A stretch of 64,000 nucleotides of DNA, from NCBI GenBank assembly GCA_933207985.1, contig OW240912.1:235092589-235156588 (forward strand), read 5' to 3'. The notes under the pieces were generated by a model that was given only the letters and a program-made list of their open reading frames with translations, had not been told where the DNA came from and made no database searches. Both the position numbers and the translations under genes were made by a program. Below, piece by piece: positions 48,251 to 59,944 of the stretch. The stretch is from Pelobates cultripes. Lineage: Eukaryota > Chordata > Amphibia > Anura > Pelobatidae. Position 1 is the first letter of the stretch. Every line of letters starts with the position of its first letter.

Positions 48251-48762
48251 ACATCTGTACAGAATCTGATAAAACCACTTCTTCAGGCTGAGAATTCAAA
48301 AAAAACAAAAAACAAAAAAAAACAACACACCTTTCCTTTGCCTTAGACTAAATCTTCTTTCTTCCAGTCTAAACACATGACCTCGTATCCTATACATAGT
48401 CCGGTTCGTGAATAGTTTTCCAGACAATGGTTTGTATTTGGCCTGGACATATATTTGTATAATGTTATCATATCCCCTCTGAGGCGACATTTTTCAAAAC
48501 TAAAGAGGTTTAAATTTGTTAACCTTTCTTCATAGCTAAAATGTTGCATTCCTTTTTTTATTTTTTTTTATTTTGTAGAATGCCTCTGCACTCTTTCTAG
48601 AGCCAAAATATCCTTCTTTAGAACAGATGCCCAAATGTGCACAGCATATTCAAGATGTGAACAACTCTCAATGCTTAGTGCTTTGCAACTACAATGGCAC
48701 CTATTACCACTGTAAAAAACTGCTGGTTTTATAGCTAACTGGTAGAAAAGCATTATTAACAT
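48251..48762 (-). mobile_element. Decayed non-LTR-like element, part 1 (ORF2 C-terminal region)
   Basis: Minus-strand frames read HLEYAVHIWASVLKKDIL, ALERVQRHSTK, then FSYEERLTNLNLFSFEKC and RLRGDMITLYKYM. These are the conserved end of ORF2-like proteins seen in many vertebrate non-LTR elements (SHLEYxxxxW, ERVQRRxTK, YEERLxxLxLFSLExRRLRGD). Two frames are needed, so it is broken. Its continuation is at 45575-45755. Confidence 0.7.
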
Positions 48763-49167
48763 AAGGCATATATCAAGCAGTCACTGCATTTTCTAAAAGA
48801 AGCATTGAATATAGAGCTAATAGAAATGTTTTGAACACACAGTCAAAATACAGTATGAGCATACTATGCATGCTAACTCTTGATGCCAGATCAGAGGTGG
48901 ATGCAGAACCCAATCTGGGGAGGGCCATTGAAAGTTTAAAAATGTAGCCCAGTACATTATATCATAGCAATTGCCTAAATCATTGTCTAGGAGGTTAAAT
49001 TATGCTACAGAATCTCGAAGATATGAGATTTTTACATTTTTTTTTATTAAACTCCATTCATTTGGTGTAGAAACTGTACAAAATGTTTTGGAAGATTATA
49101 AAAATGAAAAGATATCTTGGTTCCTTCAGCTACAAGGTATTGAAGATTCACTTCAAAAGCTATTAAT
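48763..49167. other. Intron, nothing recognised
   Basis: AT-rich intron between the non-LTR fragment and C2. No supported feature. Confidence 0.4.
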
Positions 49168-49594
49168 TTTTTTTGAAAAGGCACTGTTTACATTGCTCCT
49201 AGGGACACCTCCAAGTGGCTACTCCTTAGATGGGCTTCCTGGCTCAGTGCTGCACAGTAAGCAGCCCTGCCATTCAGCGTCCCCACGCTCTGCATGGAGA
49301 CGCTGAAATTTTCTCATAGAGATGCATTGATTCATAAAGGTGCTGATTGGCCTAAACGGTGTTTGGCCCTGCCCCTTGCCTATTTTAGGAGAGCATTGGA
49401 TTGGCTAAAAATAGTCCGTTTTGATAATGTCACCAAGGAGGCAGGGCCAGCGCCAGACGACCCGTGGAGAGCTGAAAATAAGGTAGGTTTTAACCCATTC
49501 TGAGGGGGGGAGGGGCAAGCCACCTAAATTGTTGGTTTTCACCATAAGGTCAGGAATACAGGTTTGTGTTCCTGACCCTATAGTGATCCTTTAA
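49168..49594 (+). mobile_element. Family C MITE, copy C2 (left end lost)
   Basis: Shares TGGCTACTCCTTAGATGG, AGAGATGCATTGATTC and the terminal GGTCAGGAATACAGGTTTG hairpin with C1. Ends CTATAGTGATCCTTTAA. A donor-like AAGGTAGGT lies at 49480-49488. The right end is 393 bp from exon 2. Confidence 0.75.
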
Positions 49595-49986
49595 TTAAAA
49601 GCATGCAAACGCGTCCACAAGGAAAACATGCTCAATCTGTAGCCATCACACACCTAAATTTGCATCATACGGTAATCTAAGTTGAAGTTTGATGTATACA
49701 TTCAAAAGTTAACCCCGTAAGTATCACTCAGCTGCACACATCTAGCAACTAAAACATAACAATTCGCATACAAGGGTATACAGAAGGGGTTTTCTGATCT
49801 GCTGGCTCATAATTTTGACAAAACATCCATTATTATAACGTTTGTATGATGTTTTTGTAATCAACAGACAGAATAGGACAGTAATTCAAAGTATCTGCCT
49901 AAATTAGTTTTTCACCTAGGGTAATGCTCCTTTATATACATGCATTAATGGAACTGTAAAGTGACTAAAAACAATCTGACGCTCAC

Positions 49987-50052
49987 CTGTCTGCAGCAGA
50001 CCTGCTCCGCTATCCTTGACTCCAAAGTGTTGCTGAATGTCCAGTAATACAC
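49987..50052 (-). CDS. spns2: spns2 exon 2 (TM1/TM2 loop)
   Basis: 66 bp: GT completing a split glycine codon (G|GT), 21 codons, then G. It encodes [20 protein letters not shown], the end of TM1 and the loop into TM2, matching vertebrate SPNS2 almost residue for residue. Acceptor ctttctcag; donor ACAG|gtgagc, phase 1, joining TT of exon 3 to make valine. No exon upstream of it was found up to 64000, so the coding first exon is at least 13.9 kb further 5'. Confidence 0.92.
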
Positions 50053-50839
50053 CTGAGAAAGTAGAAGAAACGAGTCAAGTTAATGCCGCTGTAGGAATAG
50101 AAACATAGATGAATCATTTCAGTTGAGTTTATGATAAAGTAGTCTCTAGACTAGAGAATACAAAAAAAGTAATCTGAAAAATAATGCATATATCTATCAG
50201 GAAATTAGATATGAGAATATGATGTTATGACTGCAATTAGAGATTCACCATATTTTTATATATATTTTTTAAACAATTTGTTTAAAATGTTTTTATTCAA
50301 TATCTTAGTTTGTAAATGCAGTTGTAAAAAGCTGCCGCCATATTAATTCAGTCCTCCCCCAATAGTTATAAGGCAGAAGATCCATTCTCTGCAACCTCTA
50401 AGTACTGAATGAAAACTCTGGGAGAGATCAGCAGTTTCTGAGAATTCCCAATTACCATCAATCACGCAATAGTCAAAGTCACTTCACTTCACATCTTTCC
50501 CATTCTGATATATATAACAAGTTGATCCTCTCCTATCCATGTCTGAATGCTTTAATCTATTGAGTTGGTGTCACATGACTGGCTGATTAGACATTTGTGG
50601 TCTGTTTTCAATGTATACACACACACACGAATATGATTCTATAAGGTGCAAGATTTTTAATTTTTCATCATTGATTCGATGCTCTCCTATGGGGAAGTTT
50701 GAATACATAAACTTAATGAGGAGTGTTGGATTGGACGTGAGTCACAGGAGGCGAAGAGGTAAGCAGAGCCAAGAAAGTGGGGAGCAAAATTTACATTTAA
50801 AAATTTGACAGCATGGGGAAGAGTGATGAAATATTGGAG

Positions 50840-50892
50840 GGACACAGACACTATAGCGTCAGAAATACAAATTAGTATTCCTAACGCTATCA
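50840..50892. repeat. Family C terminal hairpin fragment
   Basis: GACACTATAGCGTCAGAAATAC and GTATTCCTAACGCTATCAC, the paired right-end hairpin of family C, isolated. Confidence 0.5.
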
Positions 50893-50904
50893 CACACCTT
50901 CTAA

Positions 50905-51230
50905 CATTCCAAATAAACAGAGTGACACTTTAATTTAGTGGTGTGAGTGGGGCTGTTGTGAGGAATTTTAGGCGACTTGCAAATAGCAAATTAAACTACT
51001 ACTATGTAATTTTAACGTCAGATCAAATGAATCTTATTTACACAGACTAATTTCTAAACACATTTATTGTAGTTTAAAGACACAATAACGTGAGTATTAT
51101 TGCTGTAGAACTCTGTTATACATTTAGACACACCAACAATATGGCGCTTCTATATGGAGCTCCTAGAAAAGATGGATAGAGGAAATAGGGACTGTCCTAA
51201 ATTGCATACACTCACTATACTAGCAGATTC
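50905..51230. repeat. Dispersed repeat G, copy 2
   Basis: Shares GACACTTTAATTT, TGATTTCTAAACA-like and CACACCAACAATATGG phrases, in order, with copy 1 at 53849-54198. Confidence 0.6.
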
Positions 51231-53355
51231 AAACAAAATACATTACAATTAGAAATACACAACCAATTATCAAATACCCATGTGGGATTTTTTAGCTGTT
51301 TTATGCCTGCAATGGGCAGTTAATAAATTACAAACATGTAAGTCTATCCCTGTTGCCAGGGTTTTATATTTCCTTAATTATGCTTCCACGGTTTGTGGAG
51401 AAAAACAGGTTTAGAGAGAAAGAACAAAACAAAAAAAGGCAACACAAGCTTAAAATAGCATACATTATTTAGGACAGGCAGAAGACCAGCCATTTAAAAA
51501 TAACCAAAACCCACATAAACATGTCATACGGAGGAAGAAAAGGTCTAGAGAGACAGCATGCCTAATGTGGGTCACATCCACTGCTTCAGGACAAGATCCA
51601 AATTGCTTTTTCAATTAATCCATCTTCAGGTCATCTGACCTTGACAAAGAGTACCTTTTAAGTTAATTTAGCGATATTCTCCGCATTGAGCCAAGTTCTG
51701 ATTAGTTTTATTTGCTACAAATGCCTTCGCTCTCCTTTTGTGCTGCACTGAAATTGTTCCTGCATTATAAGATGCCGAATGAGGGAACACACTGACTGAA
51801 TCGAACAGTCTGAAAGGATTTGCCATTATCTGCAGGGCATGCACTTAATAGTTCTGCTTCCTGCGAAAACCTTTAGTCGAACACAATAATATATATTTAC
51901 AAATCCAATCCAATTAAAAACATAGTTTGGTTTATCAGTTAGAAATCCTGAGGAGCAGGCAAACAAGTTGGTTAGCAGGAATTCTAAATTATTTGTACAA
52001 GCAATAAGTCAGTGACAAAACAATACAGTGGAGGTCATCTGTCTCAGATTTTCCCTAGAATTGTGACCTCCTTTTCTTTCACACTCTGGTCACCAATCCT
52101 CCTCTCTCTGCTGCTGCCCCCCAATCTGGGTAAAAGGGTAGTTATAAATTGTAGACAGATCTGCCCATTTTTACAATGTATTAATATATACGGCCCTTTT
52201 AGCGCTCTGGCATATCTAGCAGCTACAAGAGTTAAACAGTTTTTCAGAATTATTTACACATCGACATCGGTCATACCGATCATGAAATCCTATTTCACTA
52301 TCTGAAAGAAACAAATCAACAATAGTTTGCGTGCAGTGTACTTCCTCTTGCTTACTACCAGTGCAATATACACGTTTTATATACCTTTCATCTCATGGGA
52401 AATATCTTCCCCACCCTGTGTTCCTGTGTATCAAGGTATGGCTACTGTGTTAGTAATGAAATGATGACACCAACACTACACATTGACTGAATAGAATCTC
52501 CTTGCCCTCAATAGTTTCATTCCTTTGTTTCCCCCGTTTCCACTGTGGGAACAAGTTTGGCAGTTTCAATAAAAAGTTTTGAACCATTATCTCACGCATG
52601 CTTTGATATATGAACGGCAATGCTTTTCTGACTCCACCTTTTTAAAAGAATTTACTTATTTCACACACATCCGTTTCATTTTTATAAATTCTCAAGGCAA
52701 ATTTGAGGATTAGAGCTTTGTGAACCAATAGATAGTGTAGTTGATATTTTGAAGAGTAATAAATATTTTAAGAAGGCATGGTTTGTGTTATGTATGCCAT
52801 CCTGTGTGCAAAAGGTACCATATCCATGATATGAAAACGGCATACAGCTTACTTATTTCATAATATTAACACCCTGGGAGGGCAAACTTCAATCTTCTGT
52901 GTGTGTTAGCATTACTTAAATACGGAGTATAGTTATATTAGTAGATTAGTAAAGAAATGTAGCCATTAGACAATCTTCCAAATACCTAAGGTTTTTAATA
53001 TTTTGTCTACTTTTCTCCTACATTAAACAAACATGTTTCTGCTAAAAATAAAACAAAGTGTACAAATCCAGACGTTTTTATTCTGCAACTGGACACCTCC
53101 TCTTAACTCCCTGTTAATCACAGTTATAAGTTCTGTCCTTTGCACCTGGCAGTCAGCATAGAGAATGCATACAGAGAAGGAGAAATTAAATAAATTGACC
53201 ATTCTAGACAGGGTCTTATTTCTGTTCGCTAATCTTCAAATTTATTAATTTGTTCTAATAAGTGTTAACATTTGTGTGCTTAAATGCCACTGGTTTTGGC
53301 AGAAATTATATCTGTCCCGGAGGAAAAATATAATTGAAAGATTGATAAATCTGTT

Positions 53356-53455
53356 GACTCCTCAAAAAAAATAAAATAAAAAGTTTATAAAAAAAAAAAA
53401 AAAATATATGGTTAGGGTGCAAAAAAAAAAAAAATTAAAAATAAAATAAAAAGCA
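53356..53455. repeat. A-rich low-complexity
   Basis: AAAATAAAATAAAAAG-type runs. Confidence 0.8.
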
Positions 53456-53848
53456 ACACATGGAAGGGAAAAAAGAAACAAGGCGTAAAACTGCCTGGGG
53501 CACATTGATGAAGCGACCCCAATATTTCTATTTTTCTAACTTACTTATAATGCGTTACCTGTCTGTGTGTAGACTCGTGATGTCAATTTCTAAATCTTAT
53601 AGAATTTAAAGTTAAAAGTAAATGAGACAAGTTATAGGTGACTTTCTATGTTTTATCCAATAGTGATATTTCCTATGAAGGGGTTGTTCCCCTATAAATA
53701 GGAGTTTCAAAAAACAAGTACATTTGCTAGCAAAATGTTAGGAGAATGTCTAAATAAAATAAAAAGTGTAGAAGTCATTCTACGGTTCCAAAAGATGATT
53801 TGATATAGTCGACTTGTGTGCAACAGGCAAGTATACAGTCCTTATCCG

Positions 53849-54198
53849 CGTACCTGCCAAAATTTCAAATGGACAATGGACACTTTAATTTTAGGGGTGC
53901 AAATGGGGGTGAAGCCATGGGCGGGAAAGTTCGGAGAATTTTATTTTTTACTTAATAACAATTTATGCAACTAAAGTAATTTAGAACAAGACCATTGTTT
54001 CTTATGTACATAGACTGATTTCTAAACATATTTATAGCAGTTTAAAGACACATTACTGCATTATTACTGTGGAGCACTATTACAGACACACCAACAATAT
54101 GGAACTCCCAGAAAAGAGGGGCATAAGGATAGAAAAGGGTGACAGAGGGATTTCAAAATAGAGACTACCCCTCCAAATAGGGACACTTGGGAGGTATG
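53849..54198. mobile_element. Dispersed repeat G, copy 1 (DNA-element-like)
   Basis: CGTACCTGCCAAAATTTCAAA at the left and CACTTGGGAGGTATG at the right form inverted ends (compare CATACCTCCCAA, a common frog repeat start). About 350 bp; no target duplication found. Confidence 0.65.
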
Positions 54199-55146
54199 TA
54201 GTGGGTTTACAGTGTCTGCTGGTACCATTTGTAAAACAATATCATTGTTGATTCGGCACGGTTTTATTTTGACCCACTCACACAGAACACCACAACAAAT
54301 TTGACCTCCTATGTAATCTGTTATAAACACAAATAAAAAAATAAAGCGTTGCTCCATTGACTTTTCTTACAATACTCATTCATACAAATCAAAAGGCTGA
54401 GGTTGTACATGTTAAAAATGTTGCCTGACACTATACTAAGGATTTGATGCACTAAACGCCTGGGGAAAGCTGAAATCCAAACGTGGAAATGTAGGCTGAA
54501 ATACGGATACTGGAAATATTATCCAACTCTGATATTGTCACAGTTTGAATTTCAAAATTCAGGCTAAAAGAGCAAGTTTTCAAGTCACTGCAGTTAAAGG
54601 TTTAGTGAATAAACCCTTCCATTGTTTACATAACTTAAACTGGGGGGAAAAAAAACAACACTAAGAGTTTGATACTCTGCCCAGAACCTCAAAACATGGG
54701 ATTTTTAGCAACTACTCAAAATAAAACTTGGGTGGAAGGCGTGCAGCCAAACTGGCTATCACACCCTTAATGGAGGTGGTTTGTAAACCACGTAAGCATC
54801 ACTCTAAATGTTTATACATATTAACCAACACCTTAGGTGTGGACAACAATGCAGACTTCCGAGTCATTACTTGGTTTACCTATAAATGCTTAATCACGAG
54901 CCATGAAAGGCGGATTAGGAAACGTATATGACACCTATTAATATAAGCATGATATTTAAATAAAGTAGGTGGTTCGTTAGCTATTATGAGCTGATTTCTG
55001 ATGCACATGAACACTTTATTAATCCATGGACACTATTTACCGGCTGATAGAGGGGGGCATGTTCTCTGTGAGTATAAGCAGAAATTGGTCAGCAAGCAAA
55101 AACAGACATATCTGCAAGTCAAATATAAAATGTAGTTGTACTAGAC

Positions 55147-55283
55147 CAGGGTTCTTCAAACTCTGGCCTTACAGATGTTGCAAAACTACAACTCTCATTG
55201 TTATTTAAATGAAATAGATAGCCAGAGAAGCATGGGAATTGTAGTGTGGAAATATCTGGAGGGTCAGAGTTTGGAGAACCCAG
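55147..55283. mobile_element. Palindromic hAT-type MITE with near-perfect 8-bp TSD
   Basis: CAGGGTTCTTCAAACTCTGG to CAGAGTTTGGAGAACCCAG. Flanks TACTAGAC (55139-55146) and TACTAGTC (55284-55291) match at seven of eight bases. 137 bp. Confidence 0.82.
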
Positions 55284-55650
55284 TACTAGTCTATTCAGTA
55301 TTATCTGCAAACATTCGTTTCCTCTTTTTATTTACTTTATGAAGTGATCTGGCTAGGCACTCCATCCCACTACCCTGAGCAAAGATGTATGCCACTGAGC
55401 CAACAATATAGAAAATACATAAAGCTCTTTTACAGAATGGGCTTTGCAATAAGGGACAAAAAAATAAATATATACATGATGAATATTAATAACATTAATT
55501 AAAAGGTCAGAGTTTTCAGATATTAAATAGTTATAGGTTTAAAACAATACCTGACAGATTTTGCAACCTGTATGCAAAGAGCCCCTGTCCTGAGAAACAA
55601 GAATTGGTGCCACTTATAAGAAATTACAAAATAGTTCAAAATGTTTAGTT

Positions 55651-56465
55651 CAATGGTAGTCAACCTGGTCCCTAGTGAGCGGTTTGGGATTTCAGGTGCG
55701 CGGTGGTGGGTTCTGCAGAAAACGCCCAGTGGACCAAGGCTGGCAGGAGAGATACTTTCATCTCCCCTGCTGGCCCATGCAGAGCAAGCCTTGCTGTAAG
55801 CCCTCTTGGGCTGGTGAGGAGATCAAAGATCTCCCTCACCAGCCCGCTGGCTCTTCATTCCAGCAGAGGGAGGGAAGGGCCCGGGGGGCTCTGTGTTGCT
55901 CCAGCAAGCAGGCTGGGCAGAGCATTGCTGCGCGTTAGCATGGCAACACTACGATACAGTGCTGTGTTCGCAGGAGGACAGGAGAGTCAACCTGCAGCCG
56001 GAGGTTGAAGTGAACATGCCACCACTGGATCACCAGGGCTTGCAGGGAGGAGGAAACATTAAGATAGATTTTAATACCTTGCCCACCTACACACAGCAAA
56101 GAGCCTATGCACCCTTCACACACAAAAACATGCACCGCCCACCTCACACACGCACATGCCTCCCTCACACACATACGCACCCATGTGCTGTCCCCCCGTC
56201 ACCCACGCACAGCATCATTCACCAACATGCTGCCCCTTCTCTCACACACACACACACCTCACAGAAAAAAAATGGGTGGGAAATTTGTACATTTAAAAAA
56301 CAAAAAACACACCAAAAAAACCCCTCCTTTCTAAAAAACAAACAAACAAAAAAAAACACACTTGCACAAAATCAGTTACTGTGGCACTGGTGGGCAGTAA
56401 AGAAATGTTACCATCAATAAAGATACAAAAGTGGGAGATAGGTATTAAAAGGTTGACTACCCCTG
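55651..56465. mobile_element. hAT-type element, decayed 8-bp TSD
   Basis: CAATGGTAGTCAACCTGG at the left and AGGTTGACTACCCCTG at the right are inverted. Flanks GTTTAGTT and GCTTAGCT differ only by two C/T changes. The 815-bp body holds a hairpin at about 55807-55845 (CTGGTGAGGAGATC/GATCTCCCTCACCAG) and a CA/CCT-rich part. The 175-aa and 101-aa ORFs in it have no recognisable domain. Confidence 0.75.
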
Positions 56466-56479
56466 GCTTAGCTGAAAAA

Positions 56480-56603
56480 AAAAAAGTGGTTTATAGGGTC
56501 AGGAACACAATTCTCACAATTGATCATACTCACCAGAACAACTACATTAAGTTGGATTGGCTGAGATTGTCAAATGTTGTTCTGGTGACTATGGTGTCCC
56601 TTT
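56480..56603. mobile_element. Short T2-type MITE relic
   Basis: Begins with TTATAGGGTCAGGAACAC (a family C end) and ends GGTGACTATGGTGTCCCTTT. Internal GGATTGGCTGAGATTGTCAA matches C3. Highly deleted. Confidence 0.55.
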
Positions 56604-57304
56604 CACTCATTATCTTTCTTCTCTTTAATGCATGGGTGTACAAAGTTCTTATCCAAGTGAGAGACATTATTTGCCTTTCTAGATTACTGGTGCACCACTT
56701 GGAGATATGGAAGCCAAACAGATTGGAAGGTTTTCTGAATTAGCCCTTATCTGGAGCAAATCTTCTGGCAATAACCCAGGTAAAAACAGGCAGGCTTGAT
56801 CTTTACTTGCAAATACTGTCCATTAATTCACCCTAGTCAATTAACACGTTACACATTGCAGAATGCACAGAAATAAAAAGTGTAGCCATTTTTGTTACAC
56901 AGGATGGTTTACTTATGTACAGTGCATATAGATAGTTATTTTTAGCCACAGGTATATTTTTTTAGTATAGAGCAGCGACACAGACACAACACCTCCTACA
57001 CAGAGAGCGTTGTGCCCATGAACTATTGAGTTTTAGGTTTTATGTCCCATTAGCCATAAATCATTTTGACAAGCTTCATAAAAACATTGTCATGAAATGT
57101 GTGCCAGGTTTATTGGTCACTAGGGAATAGCATCAATAAATTGGAGAGACAGCATTTTGGGACAATAAATGTACCAATCCTCTCATTTCCTTTCTGGAAA
57201 GCTAGAATACTCTGCTCACTAAAATAAATGTGCTTTATTATGAAGGAAAAAAAGCTCAAACAATTACACATATGTTTATAACAACTCTATCTTTCAAAGC
57301 CCTA

Positions 57305-57322
57305 CACACACACACACACACT
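57305..57322. repeat. CA microsatellite
   Basis: (CA)9 run; a second CA-rich run is at about 57540-57563. Confidence 0.85.
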
Positions 57323-58025
57323 GATAAAAGGTCCCTATGATGGATGTTTGGGGCACACGTAGCAATTCCTCACTAAATGGATGCTTTACTGTGACAGAGG
57401 CCACAGTTAGAAGCCAACAAATAAAATGTAAATAACAAATTGGATTCCTTCAACCCCCTAAGATGGTGACCTCTAAATGATGTTCATCAGATAAACCAAA
57501 ATATATATTGAATACAATAGGGAATTACTGGTAATATATACACACACACATATACACACACACCAGAGTTTCTCCAATCTGGTTATATAAGCCTACAGTT
57601 TGAAATTCCCTGATTAATTCCCAGTTTAACGAAGAACCCTGTATATCTATTGATTTATGTAAAACTATTTTTGTTCTGTTTTAGCTTTTGTTTCCTTTAA
57701 AGGGAAATGTAGATCAATATGGTAAGTGAGGACAAGCTAAAGGTATGCATTCAATAGAAAAATGCACCTGCCATTTACATGTTGTGCCTTAGCCCTTAGG
57801 AGACTTTTAGAAGCCTCAAACTAATCAGTAGCTAAGATACCATTTCAGCATCCTCCAACTGCAGTTACCACAAACATCCTAAGGCCCACAAGTTTTATAC
57901 ATGGCTTTATTCCCGGTGGTTAAAAATAGGAAATTATATACAAATATTGCCAAATATTGTGCCAACATGAACTATGTAAACAGTAAGGATTTAGTCCAGT
58001 TTCCCTAAAGTGGATATTATTAAAT

Positions 58026-58735
58026 TTAAGAGACACTGTAGTAACTAGAACAATAGCCGCTTAACCCCTTAAAGTCGGTGGGTGTTCCATGCCATCCTGC
58101 ACAAGCTGGGCCCTCCTGCCTCACCATACTTGCCTCTGGAGGTGATCGGCTTCTGGGGGGACTTGTGCACATGCAGAACTATGAAAATAACATTTCTCAA
58201 TTCTCATTTTTTAAAATTTTATTCATATTACATTAAGTTTCATATATAAATATGTGATGTGAAATGAAAGCCCTGTTTCTCCTTAACAAAATTATATATA
58301 TATTAAGTGTGGATGCACTTCATATGCTAGAGGAAAATTATGGTTGAACCGACTTATAGTGCAAATCCAAGGTTTTCTTACATTTTGGTTTTAGCAGAAC
58401 TTGTGCAATAGCCTACACCCTTAAGGGGTTAATGCAGTTGTTCTGATGTCTACAGCCTGTCGCTGCAGGCATTTTAATGTAAACATTGCCTTTTAACTAG
58501 AGGTGCTTGCTGGGTCAGTAAAAGCATTGGATTGGCTGAGATTGTCAAATGTGATCTCAGTCAAAGAGGCGGAGAAGGGGCAGGGCCAGTTGCAGAGAGA
58601 CTGGCGCAGCGCTGGAAATAAGGGGAGTTAAACACTCTTATACTCCTCAGAGGGGCCGGGCATCGAAACATTACAGTTATAACTATAGCGTCAGGAATAC
58701 ACATTTGTATCCCTGACACTATAGTGTTCCTTTAA
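58026..58735 (-). mobile_element. Family C MITE, copy C3, interrupted by D1
   Basis: Starts TTAAGAGACACTGTAGTAAC and ends CACTATAGTGTTCCTTTAA. A family D element sits between CAATAGCCGC and TGCAGTTGTTCTGATG, flanked by TTAA. Right-end hairpin GCGTCAGGAATACACATTTG as in other C copies. Confidence 0.8.
58061..58432. mobile_element. Family D element, short copy D1, nested in C3
   Basis: TTAACCCCTTAAAGTCGG to CCCTTAAGGGGTTAA, 372 bp. Read in reverse it aligns with the left 200 bp of D2 (AAACAGGGCTTTCATTT is shared). It lacks the foldback and the hairpin modules of D2. Confidence 0.82.
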
Positions 58736-58768
58736 TGTAAGGGGGAACCAATCTGCAGGCAGAGATCC

Positions 58769-59170
58769 TTAAAGAACCACTAAAATCATCCCACCACTTA
58801 ACCTCACTGAAGTGGTCTGGATGCAGTGGTCCTGTGGTTTAACCCCTGCAATGTAAAACAGCAGTTTGTTAGAAACTGCAAAGCTTACGTTGCAGGGTTA
58901 ATACAAAACAAGTTGTCCGGCACAAACCTTCAAGAAATGTGACCCTGCAAAGTGCCATGTAAATGAGAGGCCAGCATGTCACTTATTTGCTTGAGGTTCC
59001 TGCTGGACAACTTATTTTCTATTGTGTCTTGCCACTTGACCACTGGTAAGGCCGGTGTCCCTGCATCCTGGCCGTATGCCTCTGTCCTCCATTTCCCAGT
59101 TTCATTCTATGTTGCAGGGTTAAACATACCTCTAGTAGCGGTCTTCCTGACAGTAGAGGTGCATCCTCTG
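58769..59170. repeat. Decayed A-like MITE
   Basis: Starts TTAAAGAACCACTAAAATC and holds CACTGAAGTGGTCTGGATGC and GCAGTTTGTTAGAAACTGC (family A hairpin). CTCTAGTAGCGGTCTTCCTG further on. The right end is uncertain. Confidence 0.5.
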
Positions 59171-59759
59171 CAACGATCATGAGGCCATGCAACGGTTTCA
59201 AATGCAGCGCATAAGGAAGCACTGGATTCAATGGTTCACTATGAAAAGCATTTGATGAACACTAGCACAGAACACTCTATATAATAACAATGTTATATAT
59301 GGAAAAAAGTTGGCAGAAAAATTAAATTAAAGGAACAGGAAAGACAAAATAGGAAAGGTAGAGTTGATGGCCATCCAGTACAAACCCGATTACAGTAAAT
59401 TATTGGCAGGCCCAGCATGCCACAGGAGCTGTGAGCCTCCCCATATGCATCTTCCTAATTAAGAGATATTGCAATGGATCTACGTACCACCATGTTAAGT
59501 TTTAAACCAACAAGTAACCAGTGTATGCTGGGTGACCCAACAGCACCACAAAATTTGTTAAGCCGTCATATTGTTTCTGGACTTGAGAAAATTGTGGGGG
59601 TTACTAAAGCAACACACATTTCCCAACATTCCAGGTTTTGTATTACATACATTGCATTTCATCTTTTTTACGTGGAAAATCATGCAGAACGGAAATAGAA
59701 ACTCAGAATCGAGGTCAGTGAATTCATCTTGATATATAGGATTGTAGTAGCCAAAAAGA

Positions 59760-59944
59760 AAACAGAGTGGACAAAAATATACTACTTTTAATCTTAAAAA
59801 GTAATAAAAAAAAAAAAAGAAATAAAATGTATAAAATTATTTTGATTTAAATCAGAGTTACATTTAATTTCTTTTAAGAAAATTAATTTGGAGGAAAAAA
59901 AAAAAAATCTGACAATGGTTTTCTAGTTAAGATACATTATAGTC
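59760..59944. repeat. Dispersed repeat R, copy R2, left part
   Basis: AT-rich sequence ending AAGATACATTATAGTC. It aligns with R1 (27760-27850), and R2 resumes at 61268 after the LINE-like insertion. Confidence 0.6.

Noticed and set aside
55893..56420. 175-aa ORF on the plus strand
   Set aside because: Lies inside a non-autonomous hAT-type element, low-complexity CA/CCT sequence, no recognisable domain.
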